DNA of 64,000 nt, taken from positions 310,001 through 374,000 of the forward strand of contig NZ_REFC01000011.1 of assembly GCF_003688405.1 (NCBI RefSeq). The letters are read 5' to 3'. The notes under the pieces were generated by a model, which was not told the origin of the DNA, searched no databases, and saw only the letters and a program-made list of their open reading frames with translations. The stretch's first letter is position 1. Each line of letters starts with the position of its first letter. The translations under genes were made by a program, and so were the position numbers. Positions 26,550 through 35,374 of the stretch are shown piece by piece. The DNA comes from Ulvibacter antarcticus. Its GTDB lineage: Bacteria > Bacteroidota > Bacteroidia > Flavobacteriales > Flavobacteriaceae.

Positions 26550-27783
26550 ACATCCTGTAAATCCAATCGGAAGGATTCATTTTATCGGAATTCTGGTAGA
26601 TATAGAATTTTAAGACCGTCTTTCCAGTAGTTGGATTGTTGTAAATGGTTCCAATCTCCTGCTTCGTACTTACTTTGTCACCCTTTTTAACAGTCACTGT
26701 TGCAAGATTTCTATAAATAGTAATATAGTCTCCATGCCGAATATAAATCGCCTGATTAGCCCCTTTTATTTGCTGTATCTGCATCACTTCTCCCGAAAAT
26801 ACAGCTCTGGCTTTTGCATTGGACTCGGTCGTAATTTCAACACCATTGTTGTTCGTTGTCACATTAGGGAACTGCGGATGTTTATGAGTCCCAAAACTTT
26901 CAGTCACCACTCCTTTTTCTACCGGCCATACTAATTTTCCCTTGTTACTGGTAAAATTGGCTGCAAGTGCTTTTGCTTCTGGTGTAAGTGCAAAAGTAGT
27001 TGCTTTGGTTGTAACTGTGTTTGCAGTACTTCCAGACTCTCTATTCGATTTTTCGATGGCCAATCGGATTAATTTTTCAATTTCCTTTTCTATAGCTTCA
27101 GCCTCATTTTGTTTTTTCCGAATCTGAGAAGCAAACTTGCCTTCTTCCTTTTTGAGTGAGGCGATCATCGATTCCTGATCTTTCTTCTCCTGCCTCAATT
27201 TGGTTTTTTCTCTATTGTTTTCATCAATTAATTGCTCTTTTTGCTTTTTCTGAACTATTAAATCATTGTTCAATTGCTGAAGCTTGAGCGTTTTCTCCTT
27301 GATACTTTCCCCCTGTTTTTTTCTTTGCTTGGCGTATTGCTTCATATACTGCAACCTCTTATAAGCCTGTAAAAAGTTTTCCGAAGAGAAAAGAAACATA
27401 ATCCTGCTCTGTTGCGATTTACTTTTATACGATTTTACAATCATCCCCCCATAATCCTCTTTCAATTCTTTAAGTTCACCTCTCAACTGATCAATATTCT
27501 GAAGGTTGTCATTAATATTTCTGGTAAGCAGATTGGCTTGTTGGTTAGTGACACGAATAAGGTTCTCACGCGTTGTAATTCGTTGGGAAATATCTTCCAC
27601 ATGTGTTAAAACCGATTTCTTTTCTCCTCTGGTTTTAAACAGCAGGGAATTAATTTGTTTAATTTCATCTAACAAAGCAACCCGTTTTTCCTCCAGTTCC
27701 TTTTGCTTATCAGGTTGTGCAATGGCCGAGAAAACGGTAAAAAAGCAAAGTGCCAGAAAGAAATATTTACTTCTATTATTCAT
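26548..27783 (-). CDS. EnvC-like murein hydrolase activator with degenerate M23 domain
   Basis: A 411-residue periplasmic protein with a signal peptide ending 'FSAIAQ'. A long coiled coil spans about 23-245 (heptads rich in Lys, Glu, Gln and Leu), followed by a C-terminal LytM/M23 fold (about 290-411). The zinc ligands of active M23 peptidases are missing: the HxxxD site reads 'NNGVEI' and the HxH site reads 'LKFYIY'. That matches EnvC, which activates cell-wall amidases rather than cutting peptidoglycan itself. It is the last gene of a tight run with the DUF4292 and TPR genes; its start abuts the DUF4292 stop codon. The likely role is in septal wall splitting. Confidence 0.88.
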   Translation of the reverse strand: MNNRSKYFFLALCFFTVFSAIAQPDKQKELEEKRVALLDEIKQINSLLFKTRGEKKSVLTHVEDISQRITTRENLIRVTNQQANLLTRNINDNLQNIDQLRGELKELKEDYGGMIVKSYKSKSQQSRIMFLFSSENFLQAYKRLQYMKQYAKQRKKQGESIKEKTLKLQQLNNDLIVQKKQKEQLIDENNREKTKLRQEKKDQESMIASLKKEEGKFASQIRKKQNEAEAIEKEIEKLIRLAIEKSNRESGSTANTVTTKATTFALTPEAKALAANFTSNKGKLVWPVEKGVVTESFGTHKHPQFPNVTTNNNGVEITTESNAKARAVFSGEVMQIQQIKGANQAIYIRHGDYITIYRNLATVTVKKGDKVSTKQEIGTIYNNPTTGKTVLKFYIYQNSDKMNPSDWIYRM

Positions 27784-28557
27784 CTATCGTAATTGAATTT
27801 CTTCATATCCATTTGGTATATCAAACGGAAAATTTATGGAAACATTGAGGTCGATCTTCTTATAATTTAGTTCAATCCTAGTTTTGTCTTCATTCTCACT
27901 TGCATTTATTTTAATTTCTGAAGGAAAGAAACTACCGTCAATCTCTTGATATTCACCATAATTAACGGTAAGAAGTCTGTTTTTTGAAGGTTGTGCCACA
28001 GATTCTGAATGTACTTTGAAATTTTCCTGATTCAGAAATAAGGAAACTATAAATTCTGCCTGTTGTTGCTTCGGAAGGATTTTATACCTCGCCTGAAGCA
28101 ATTTTACATTGTAACTACGAGCGTTAAGTGCGAAAACAGATTGTCCCAATAAAATATTCTGCGCCTTTTCAAAATCGATGTCTGTTCCTAAAACTTCACT
28201 CAATAGCGTAAAATCACCATCGAAATATGACCCAGAAATACTTTCGTAATACTGTACTCTATCTGGAGTGATTAACACTTTGGCAAGGGTAATCCCCAAA
28301 ATTGAAGCCTTTATCCAAATGATCTTGTCTTTCTCCATGCGAAGACTGGCAGTGATACTTTGAGATTTTTTTTCATCCTCATAAACCACCTGAACTCTTG
28401 CTGCCAAAGTATTGAAATTAGGGGTTGCCTTATTGTGATAGGTGATTACATCTTCAATTGAAGATACTTTTTTAGCAGACTTAGTCGCTTTGCCAGCAGT
28501 GCCGCAAGCGCTTAAAAAAAACACTGCTAAAAGAAAAAATAAAAGTTTAAACTTCAT
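27784..28557 (-). CDS. DUF4292 family lipoprotein
   Basis: A 257-residue lipoprotein; lipobox 'FLSAC' with cysteine near residue 18. I recognise the DUF4292 family from 'LAARVQVVYEDEKKSQSITASLRMEKDKIIWIKASILGI', a pattern resembling outer-membrane lipoprotein carriers of the LolA/LolB fold; that structural link is inference. The ATG at 28557 is preferred over an upstream in-frame codon at 28581 because the signal peptide starts there and the longer version would overlap the TPR gene. It is followed without a gap by the EnvC-like gene. Confidence 0.82.
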   Translation of the reverse strand: MKFKLLFFLLAVFFLSACGTAGKATKSAKKVSSIEDVITYHNKATPNFNTLAARVQVVYEDEKKSQSITASLRMEKDKIIWIKASILGITLAKVLITPDRVQYYESISGSYFDGDFTLLSEVLGTDIDFEKAQNILLGQSVFALNARSYNVKLLQARYKILPKQQQAEFIVSLFLNQENFKVHSESVAQPSKNRLLTVNYGEYQEIDGSFFPSEIKINASENEDKTRIELNYKKIDLNVSINFPFDIPNGYEEIQLR

Positions 28558-28561
28558 ATAC

Positions 28562-29932
28562 TTAATTAGAATCCTTAACATCTAACGCTTTTTGAGCATA
28601 TTTATTCGCTTGGGACGTATCTCCTTTCGAAGTGTAAGCAATAGATAGTTGTTTGTAAAAGTCCCGTTCCATATTAGAATCGTCGAGCAAATAATCCAAG
28701 CCCATTTCTAAACTCTCAATTGCAGGGTCGGCTTTTTGAAGTCCGTTGTTTGCAACACCATTTAAGAGATATATTATTGGCTGTGCTGGAAAAATCTCCA
28801 AGGCAGCCTCGCTTAAATTGGCAGCTTCATTAAATTTCTTAAAATCGATTTGAAGCAATAAAGTATTTTTGAGCAAGCTAAAGTTATCACCATCTTTTTC
28901 GATGCCTTGTTCATACAATATTAAAGCTTCTTCCTTTCTGCCTTTGGTTACATAATAATCCCCTAGTTTCTCGTATACTCCGCCGTCATTCTCATTAGCA
29001 AATAGAGATACAACACCACTAAGTTCCTGTTCATAGTCGGGATTCTCCGTTACAAATTTGATAAAATCTCCCAGAACTTTATACTTGCCCGGTTTGTCTA
29101 TTTTTTCTGAAGCGAATACCTTTTTCATTGAGTTCATAGACTCCTTGACATTGCCTTCGTCGAGATAAAACTTATAAAGTGCCAAATGAACTAATTCAGA
29201 TTTAGGATTGTTCTTTAAAAGGGTTTTAGCAGTTTCAAATGCTTTTACTGTATTCCCTTCTTCACTATACAAATAAATTAAGTTGAGATAATCCTGTTCA
29301 TTTTTTGGATTGCTGTCAATCTTCTCTTCCAGCTTATCTATTTGTCCGGAAGCATTTCCCGTCCTTCGGTAAATCTGAGTACGCAATGCATCCCTATAAT
29401 CACTTTCGCCCAAACTTTCATCCAATTCGTCCAGCACTTCGATAGCCTTTTCAAACTGTTCGGTTCTAGAGTATAAATTGGCGAGATCTTCTTTGTAATC
29501 GTTATCAAATTTCGTGAGCTTTATAACCAAAGGAATCGCCGACACATAATCTTTCTCCTGATAATACAAATCGTAAAGTGCTTCCAATACTTCAATTTTG
29601 TCACCCTCACTGATTAGCACCTTTTTGAAATTCTCTTCTGCATCATCGAACTTTTTCAATTCCACTTCATTTTTCCCCATTTCAAAAAAGAGGACTGCTT
29701 TTAGTTTTGGATCATCTTTGGCAGCGCGCTCAGCTTTAGTAAGTGCTTCAAGGGCTAATTCGTAGTTTTCAATTCCTTTTTGCTTTAAGGCTTCAAAAAA
29801 ATTCTCCTGAAATGCATCACTTACATCTCCCAAATCGTCGGTAGGACCTTCAATTTCTTGTGCGTTTAATAGCTTCGGAAAGAAAAGTATTCCGAAGAAA
29901 AAAAGAAGGATATGTAAATTGATTCTGCCCAT
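28562..29932 (-). CDS. Tetratricopeptide-repeat protein, probably periplasmic
   Basis: A 456-residue protein with an N-terminal signal peptide ending near 'LNAQE'. About ten TPR-like helical pairs fill the rest (for example 'YELALEALTKAERAAKDDPKLKAVLF' and 'EEALILYEQGIEKDGDNFSLLKNTLLL'). TPR arrays act as protein-interaction scaffolds; no partner can be named, but the tight linkage to the DUF4292 lipoprotein and EnvC-like genes suggests envelope assembly. The stop codon lies 4 nt before the DUF4292 start. The order dut - nucleotidyltransferase - TPR - DUF4292 - EnvC-like is one I recall as conserved in Flavobacteriia. Confidence 0.82.
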   Translation of the reverse strand: MGRINLHILLFFFGILFFPKLLNAQEIEGPTDDLGDVSDAFQENFFEALKQKGIENYELALEALTKAERAAKDDPKLKAVLFFEMGKNEVELKKFDDAEENFKKVLISEGDKIEVLEALYDLYYQEKDYVSAIPLVIKLTKFDNDYKEDLANLYSRTEQFEKAIEVLDELDESLGESDYRDALRTQIYRRTGNASGQIDKLEEKIDSNPKNEQDYLNLIYLYSEEGNTVKAFETAKTLLKNNPKSELVHLALYKFYLDEGNVKESMNSMKKVFASEKIDKPGKYKVLGDFIKFVTENPDYEQELSGVVSLFANENDGGVYEKLGDYYVTKGRKEEALILYEQGIEKDGDNFSLLKNTLLLQIDFKKFNEAANLSEAALEIFPAQPIIYLLNGVANNGLQKADPAIESLEMGLDYLLDDSNMERDFYKQLSIAYTSKGDTSQANKYAQKALDVKDSN

Positions 29933-29987
29933 TTATTTTTGATGTTGATTTCGCCCTTTGGAAGTGCGTAATGCAATACACATTAAT

Positions 29988-31004
29988 CTATGATAATTTG
30001 CTGTAATCGCCAATGCTTATATTGGTGAAATTTCCATCAAATGTAGCATGATTACCAATCATTGCGTTGTCTAATGTAGCGTTTTTAATAACTGTATGCG
30101 TTTGAATTATACTATTTTTAACGCTACTGTTTTCAATAACTGTGCCGTCTCCGATCGAAGCGAACGGTCCGACAGTACTATTTTTAAGCATCACATTTTT
30201 TCCAATAAAGCAAGGCTGTATAATTTTGGAATTTTCGTTAGTGATCGATTCCGAAAGTAGTCCTTCATTGCTCTCCTGAAGAAACCCGAGCATTCTACGG
30301 TTGGTCTCAATGGTTACGTCTTTGTTTCCACAATCCATCCATTCATCAACGGTCCCTGTTTTAAACACTTTACCGTTGGCCATCATTCGTTTAATTCCGT
30401 CGTTGATTTGATATTCTCCGCCATTGATAATATTATTGTCAAGCACATATTGCAGCTCCGTTTTTAACTCACCCACATCTTTAAAGTAATAAATACCTAT
30501 CACTGCCTGATCGCTCACAAACTCGGTTGGTTTTTCTACTAATTCTGTAATCTCATCTCTCTCATTAAGATTCACCACACCATATGCCTCAGGATTTTCT
30601 ACCCTCTTGGTCCATATCACACTATCGGCTTCTTTATCGAGGTTAAAATCGGCTCTAATCAAAGTGTCTGCATAGGCAATTACAGCAGGGCCCGATAATG
30701 AAGGTTCAGCACACATAATGGCATGTCCGGTTCCTTTAGGGTCCAACTGTCGGTAAATGCTAGCCTTAGCACCAAGATCGGTAGCGAGGGCTTTTAAGCT
30801 TTCAACCACCTCTTCACCAAAAAAGGCAGGGTCGCCGAGTATAAAGGCGATTTCCTCAATGTCCTCATTGAGTACATGCACAATATCGGCCACCAAACGA
30901 TGAACTATAGGTTTTCCAGCAACAGGAATTAAAGGTTTAGGTACGGTTAGGCTATGTGGGCGTAGTCGTGATCCACGACCAGCCATAGGGACTATTATTT
31001 TCAT
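29988..31004 (-). CDS. Sugar-phosphate nucleotidyltransferase with left-handed beta-helix
   Basis: A 338-residue enzyme. The nucleotidyltransferase signature is 'GRGSRLRPHSLTVPKPLIPVAGKP' (about residues 9-32), with 'AYADTL' as the metal-binding aspartate region and 'EKPTE' for the sugar-phosphate site. The last 90 residues are hexapeptide-like repeats ('NVMLKNSTVGPFASIGDGTVIENSSV'), giving a left-handed beta-helix. It should make an NDP-sugar from a sugar-1-phosphate (glucose or mannose type; base specificity is not predictable) for surface polysaccharides. It lies between dut and the TPR gene on the same strand. Confidence 0.88.
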   Translation of the reverse strand: MKIIVPMAGRGSRLRPHSLTVPKPLIPVAGKPIVHRLVADIVHVLNEDIEEIAFILGDPAFFGEEVVESLKALATDLGAKASIYRQLDPKGTGHAIMCAEPSLSGPAVIAYADTLIRADFNLDKEADSVIWTKRVENPEAYGVVNLNERDEITELVEKPTEFVSDQAVIGIYYFKDVGELKTELQYVLDNNIINGGEYQINDGIKRMMANGKVFKTGTVDEWMDCGNKDVTIETNRRMLGFLQESNEGLLSESITNENSKIIQPCFIGKNVMLKNSTVGPFASIGDGTVIENSSVKNSIIQTHTVIKNATLDNAMIGNHATFDGNFTNISIGDYSKLS

Positions 31005-31078
31005 TTGTTAGATTTGAGTGTTGAGACATTAGATTTATTAGTTCTTATTTTATGAGATTCTGGCCTCCGCAGGGATTA

Positions 31079-31513
31079 TTATTTAATACCTGTACTTCCG
31101 AATCCGCCGGCTCCTCGAGAGGTTTCACCGAGTGTTTCGACTTCTTCCCAAACCGCACGTTCGTGTTTGGCAATTATTAATTGCGCAATTCGCTCACCGT
31201 GTTCGATAGTAAAATCTTCGTTCGATAAATTGACAAGAATTACTCCAATCTCTCCGCGATAATCTGCATCGATGGTTCCTGGAGAATTTAAGACCGTTAT
31301 TCCTTTTTTAGCCGCCAATCCACTTCTGGGACGGACCTGTGCTTCATAGCCTACCGGAAGTTCAATAAACAAGCCTGTTTTTACAATAGCACGCTGCAAA
31401 GGTTTTATAGTTGATGGTTCGCTAACATTGGCCCGAAGATCCATACCTGCCGAAAAAAGTGTTTCGTAGGAAGGTAAGGCGTGATCGGACTTGTTGATAA
31501 TCTTTATGTTCAT
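31079..31513 (-). CDS. dut: dUTP diphosphatase
   Basis: A 144-residue trimeric-type dUTPase of normal length. Conserved motifs in order: 'SAGMDLRA' (motif 1), '[10 protein letters not shown]' (2-3), '[13 protein letters not shown]' with the catalytic aspartate (3), 'GERIAQLII' (4) and the glycine-rich '[10 protein letters not shown]' C-terminal arm (5). It hydrolyses dUTP to dUMP, keeping uracil out of DNA and feeding dTMP synthesis. The ATG at 31513 (MNIKIINKS) is preferred over one five codons earlier because family members usually start there. The flippase gene lies upstream on the same strand. Confidence 0.96.
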   Translation of the reverse strand: MNIKIINKSDHALPSYETLFSAGMDLRANVSEPSTIKPLQRAIVKTGLFIELPVGYEAQVRPRSGLAAKKGITVLNSPGTIDADYRGEIGVILVNLSNEDFTIEHGERIAQLIIAKHERAVWEEVETLGETSRGAGGFGSTGIK

Positions 31514-31588
31514 TTTAATATGATTCAATGCGTTTGCTTCGGAAAGACTCTAAGGTTTATAAAACCTAACAAATTAATGTCTTGATGG

Positions 31589-33049
31589 TTACCTTCTCAT
31601 AATTCGCTTTATTTCGTGTCTTTCAGAAAAATAAATCGCTGACAAAAATACCAATAATAATACAGTTCCAATGATTAAATTCCTGTCGAAAACATAAAAT
31701 GAAAACGAGGAGAATACAATGGCTAGTAACAAATAGCCTCCTATTCGTTTTAGATCGTATGGAACCGGATAGTGTTTTCTTCCGAAGTAATAGGACAAAA
31801 ACATCATACTTCCATATGCCGCTAGAGTCGCAATTGCAGAACCTATATAGCTAATTATAGGGATCAAAGTAAAATTTAATACAAGGGTAACTAAAGCTCC
31901 AAATATCGAAATATAGGCGCCGTATTTGGTGCGATCGGTCACTTTGTACCACACCGAAAGATTGTGATAGATTCCTAAACAAAGATTAGCCAGTAAAATT
32001 ATGGGTACAATTGAAAGTGCAACCCAATAAGCACTGTCTTTAATAAGTAATTCCTTGAAAACGTCAATATATACAATTACAAAAAGAAGGATAAAGCTTC
32101 CGAAGATGGTGAAATATTTGGTGATCGTAGCATAGGTAAACCTCGCATTTTCATGATTGGAATGGTTAAAGAAGAAAGGTTCAATTCCCAATCTAAAGGC
32201 GGTCGCAAAGAGTGTCATAAACACTCCCAACTTATAACAAGCCGCATAAACACCTACCTCAGCTTCAGCAATATCGCTAGGTAATAAATATTTTAGTAGA
32301 ATCTTATCGAAGGCTTCATTAATAGAAAAAGCAATTCCTGCGATGAGCACCGGAAAGGCATACTTCAGCATTTTCTTCCAAATAACTGCATCGAATTTAA
32401 ATCGGATTTTGATATAAAGTGGCAGAACAATTAGAAGGGTGAGTCCGCTAGCGATAAGGTTTGCGATAAATACAAGCGCTATTTTGTTCTCTTCGGAATA
32501 AATCGTATTCCAAAAAGATTCGGGTTGTTCTGAAGCCAAACCTGGTAACCATAGAAAGAAGAAGAGGTTAAAGCCTAAATTTACGCATACATTAAAGATC
32601 TTGATAATGGCATATCTAAGAGGTCTCTCGTTAGCCCTTAACCATACAAATGGAAGCACAACGAGGGCGTCGAGGGCGAGTATTAGTAAACCATAGGTAA
32701 CATACTCCGTTTTAAACTCCAGGAAGTTTGATAATGGTTGCCGTACTAGTAGTAAAATTCCTAGAAAAACTATTGTTGATACCGTGAGAGAAGTAAGCAC
32801 GGTGGATTGAACAATGTTCTTTTTTGACTCATCCTTATTGATAAAGCGGAAAAAAGCCGTTTCCATCCCATAAGAAAGTACAACATTCCCTAAAATAAGA
32901 TAAGACATTAAAGAAGCATAGATCCCGAATTCTTCCGGAAGTAATACTTTGGTGTAAAGAGGAACTAATACAATAGCCAATGCCCGCGGCAAAACAGTTG
33001 CCAGGCCATAGATGAAAGTTTGTTGAAAGAGTTTTTTAAAAACGCTCAA
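31589..33049 (-). CDS. Oligosaccharide flippase / polysaccharide biosynthesis membrane protein
   Basis: A 486-residue polytopic inner-membrane protein with about 14 hydrophobic segments, typical of the MOP superfamily (Wzx-like). The start 'FKKLFQQTFIYGLATVLPRALAIVLVPLYTKVLLPEEFGIYA' is the usual first-helix pattern of this family. It should flip undecaprenyl-linked oligosaccharides to the periplasmic face. It lies outside the 55-64 kb polysaccharide cluster but next to a sugar nucleotidyltransferase, so it may serve another glycan such as LPS or protein glycosylation. MOP-family members can also flip lipid II, so specificity is open. Confidence 0.88.
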   Translation of the reverse strand: MSVFKKLFQQTFIYGLATVLPRALAIVLVPLYTKVLLPEEFGIYASLMSYLILGNVVLSYGMETAFFRFINKDESKKNIVQSTVLTSLTVSTIVFLGILLLVRQPLSNFLEFKTEYVTYGLLILALDALVVLPFVWLRANERPLRYAIIKIFNVCVNLGFNLFFFLWLPGLASEQPESFWNTIYSEENKIALVFIANLIASGLTLLIVLPLYIKIRFKFDAVIWKKMLKYAFPVLIAGIAFSINEAFDKILLKYLLPSDIAEAEVGVYAACYKLGVFMTLFATAFRLGIEPFFFNHSNHENARFTYATITKYFTIFGSFILLFVIVYIDVFKELLIKDSAYWVALSIVPIILLANLCLGIYHNLSVWYKVTDRTKYGAYISIFGALVTLVLNFTLIPIISYIGSAIATLAAYGSMMFLSYYFGRKHYPVPYDLKRIGGYLLLAIVFSSFSFYVFDRNLIIGTVLLLVFLSAIYFSERHEIKRIMRR

Positions 33050-33104
33050 TGCCGAATATAGTTAAACGGCAAAAGTATTAAAATTAACAACGTCTCACGC
33101 ACTT

Positions 33105-33611
33105 CTAGTCTGTTCCTGTTTCCTTTATTTCGGGATACTCGGTAGCAGGTTTATTATAGAGTTCGGAAATTTTAAAATAATGAAGTGTTCGCTTACCATC
33201 AAATCTGTAACCAATCACCATTTCATCTTCCAATAGTTCAAAAGGTGCAGTTTCGTCAACTACAGTTGGATCAACCTTTATCTTTTTAATATAACCCTTA
33301 TAATGGTTACCATAACCGGTAAACTGATCCCTGAATTTTGGAAATCGAAGTGCTTCTACCTTTTTATTCTCAAAATAAAAGTTTTGAATAACTACATCTT
33401 CCGGTAATTCGGAAAAAGTAACGTGTAGATTTGTCCCTGAACCCACTCCTCGTACTCCGGCAACCCAGTCCTGACTATAGGCGTTACTTACTTTAAATGG
33501 TGGATCTTCAACGAAAGTGATCGTTTGTGATTTTGTGCTTAGACAGCTTGAAATGCAGAAAAAAAGAATTACTACCCCAACCAAACTTATTGCACGTTTT
33601 AATGTATTCAT
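33105..33611 (-). CDS. Hypothetical lipoprotein, paralog of the next gene
   Basis: A 168-residue lipoprotein with lipobox 'CISSC' near residue 22. I do not recognise a named family. It shares a central motif with the neighbour at 33792: 'DWVAGVRGVGSGTNLHVTF' here, 'NWVAGTPDGGSGTNIHLSF' there. It also shares the layout of 'FYF' strand, 'KVEAL', then 'FELLEDEMVIGYRFDGK'. The two are therefore tandem paralogs facing the same way. The ATG at 33611 is chosen because the signal peptide follows it directly. No type IX sorting domain is present, so it is probably anchored in a membrane facing the periplasm. Confidence 0.75.
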   Translation of the reverse strand: MNTLKRAISLVGVVILFFCISSCLSTKSQTITFVEDPPFKVSNAYSQDWVAGVRGVGSGTNLHVTFSELPEDVVIQNFYFENKKVEALRFPKFRDQFTGYGNHYKGYIKKIKVDPTVVDETAPFELLEDEMVIGYRFDGKRTLHYFKISELYNKPATEYPEIKETGTD

Positions 33612-33791
33612 CTCCCCAGAATTTTTACAATTAAACAATTAGCTTAATTATAAAGATACAAAAGAAAATGTCTGTATTATAGTTGTTATTCGATTATATC
33701 GTAAGATATTTATTACTGCTTCTTCTGATACCAAGTATTTCCGAAGCAAAAAGATGATTTTGATTATAAAAATGGAAAGACATAGTTCTCT

Positions 33792-34310
33792 TTAATTTTT
33801 ATCGCCTGGAAAGGCTGCCGGGTAGGCCAACAATGGCTTTACCTCAATATTTGAAACTTTATAAAATTTATCGGAACCGTTCTCTTTATAATGAATAACA
33901 GCTTCGTTATCGGCTAATTCGAATGGGAAATCAATTTCAAGGGTATTCTGGGCCTCTTTTACAGGATCTATATCCATAACAACATCCGGTCGTCTCTTGT
34001 CTTTAATATAGGCTGTAAATTTATTTGAGTCGCTAGGTGATTGCTTTAGTGCTTCGATTTTTTTACTAAAGTATATTTTAATGATTTCAACATCTGTTGC
34101 AATTTCATCAAAAGACAAATGAATATTGGTGCCTGAACCTCCGTCTGGAGTTCCGGCCACCCAATTTTGAGACGAGATTTCAGAAATAACGAATGCAGGG
34201 GATTTTTCAAATTTTAAGGTGTTGCTTCCTTGTGCACTGCCACAATTAGAAAAACTGAACAGTAGTACTGACACACCTAATAGACTGAATAAAAAATTAA
34301 TACGTTTCAT
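33792..34310 (-). CDS. Hypothetical lipoprotein, paralog of the preceding gene
   Basis: A 172-residue lipoprotein with lipobox-like 'FSNC' near residue 22. It shares the WVAG-GSGTN-H motif and overall strand order with the lipoprotein at 33105-33611, in about 170 residues of mostly beta structure. No known family was recognised and no function is proposed. The ATG at 34310 is preferred over a TTG two codons earlier. The 180-bp gap between the paralogs carries a TTCCGAAG word at 33739. atpG lies upstream on the same strand but is separated by a terminator, so this gene likely has its own promoter, which I could not identify. Confidence 0.75.
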   Translation of the reverse strand: MKRINFLFSLLGVSVLLFSFSNCGSAQGSNTLKFEKSPAFVISEISSQNWVAGTPDGGSGTNIHLSFDEIATDVEIIKIYFSKKIEALKQSPSDSNKFTAYIKDKRRPDVVMDIDPVKEAQNTLEIDFPFELADNEAVIHYKENGSDKFYKVSNIEVKPLLAYPAAFPGDKN

Positions 34311-34382
34311 ATGCAACTAAAATTACAATTAAATGGCTTCAGAAAAAAATCGTCTTACTTCATTACTTTCAAATTTTGAACC

Positions 34383-34418
34383 AAAAAAAAGCCTTCCGAA
34401 GAGATCGAAAGGCTTTTC
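34383..34418 (-). terminator. Terminator of the atp operon, containing a TTCCGAAG word
   Basis: On the minus strand AAAAGCCTT pairs with AAGGCTTTT, followed by an uninterrupted T-run. One arm and the loop include the word at 34394-34401. It lies about 20-55 bp after the atpG stop codon. Confidence 0.8.
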
Positions 34419-34437
34419 ATTAAATAAATAATAAAGT

Positions 34438-35301
34438 TTATCCAGCAAGTGCCTCAGCTCCACCAACGATCTCAAGGATCTCATTGGTAATCGACGCCTG
34501 ACGAGCTTTATTGTATTGTAATTTCAATGCATCTCTTAATTCGGTAGCATTATCGGTTGCCTTGTGCATGGCAGTCATACGAGCACCGTGCTCGCTGGCA
34601 ACTGAATCACGTAAACCTTTAAACAATTGCGTTTTTAAGCTCTTCGGAATCAGTCCTTCAACTATTTCTTCCTTTGAAGGTTCGAAAATATAATCTCCTG
34701 TTGATTTTGTTTCTGAAGCTTCCGGCGGAAGAATAGGTAAAAACTGTTCAGTAGTTACGATTTGAGTAGCAGCATTTTTGAAATGGTTATAAATCACCAT
34801 GATCTTGTCGTAGCTGCCATTGGAAAATAGCTCCATTAACTTTTCAGCAATCTCGGCTGTTGCATCGTAAGATAGATCATCAAAAATAGCATTATTGTTT
34901 TCAACTACTTTCCCTGTTTTTTTAAGGATATCGTTTCCTTTTTTACCAAGGGTAATAAAATCTACCTGTTTTCCTGCAAACGAACCATCAACCAAGCGTC
35001 TTGCTTCTTTAATAATATTACTATTAAAAGCACCCGCAAGTCCACGATTAGAAGTAATTGCTACAACAAGCACTTTATTCACTTCACGTTGATCTGAATA
35101 TTTACTTCCGCTATCGCTATCGAGTGTTGCACTTAAATTTTGCAATAATTCTGTAAGCTTTTCAGAATATGGACGCATCGCAGTAATAGCATCCTGGGCC
35201 TTTTTCAATTTTGCAGCCGATACCATTTTCATGGCAGAAGTAATCTGCATCGTTGATCCAACCGATGATATTCTGTTACGTATTTCTTTAAGATTCGCCA
35301 T
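34438..35301 (-). CDS. atpG: F1Fo ATP synthase gamma subunit
   Basis: A 287-residue gamma subunit of normal length. The N-terminal helix 'MANLKEIRNRISSVGSTMQITSAMKMVSAAKLKKAQ' and the C-terminal helix 'NKARQASITNEILEIVGGAEAL' form the rotating shaft inside the alpha/beta ring. The central 'ITSNRGLAGAFN' is a family hallmark. It is the last gene of the operon and is followed by a terminator. atpD (beta) and atpC (epsilon) are absent from this stretch; in Bacteroidota they usually sit at a separate locus. Confidence 0.97.
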   Translation of the reverse strand: MANLKEIRNRISSVGSTMQITSAMKMVSAAKLKKAQDAITAMRPYSEKLTELLQNLSATLDSDSGSKYSDQREVNKVLVVAITSNRGLAGAFNSNIIKEARRLVDGSFAGKQVDFITLGKKGNDILKKTGKVVENNNAIFDDLSYDATAEIAEKLMELFSNGSYDKIMVIYNHFKNAATQIVTTEQFLPILPPEASETKSTGDYIFEPSKEEIVEGLIPKSLKTQLFKGLRDSVASEHGARMTAMHKATDNATELRDALKLQYNKARQASITNEILEIVGGAEALAG

Positions 35302-35374
35302 TCTTTTTTAGAATTGAGATTTGAGTATTGAGTATTAAGACATCTTTGTCTCAATACTCAATACTAATATCTAA

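Noticed and set aside
33105-34310. Paired lipoproteins as type IX secretion substrates
   Set aside because: Neither has a C-terminal sorting domain; both have only lipoprotein signal peptides.
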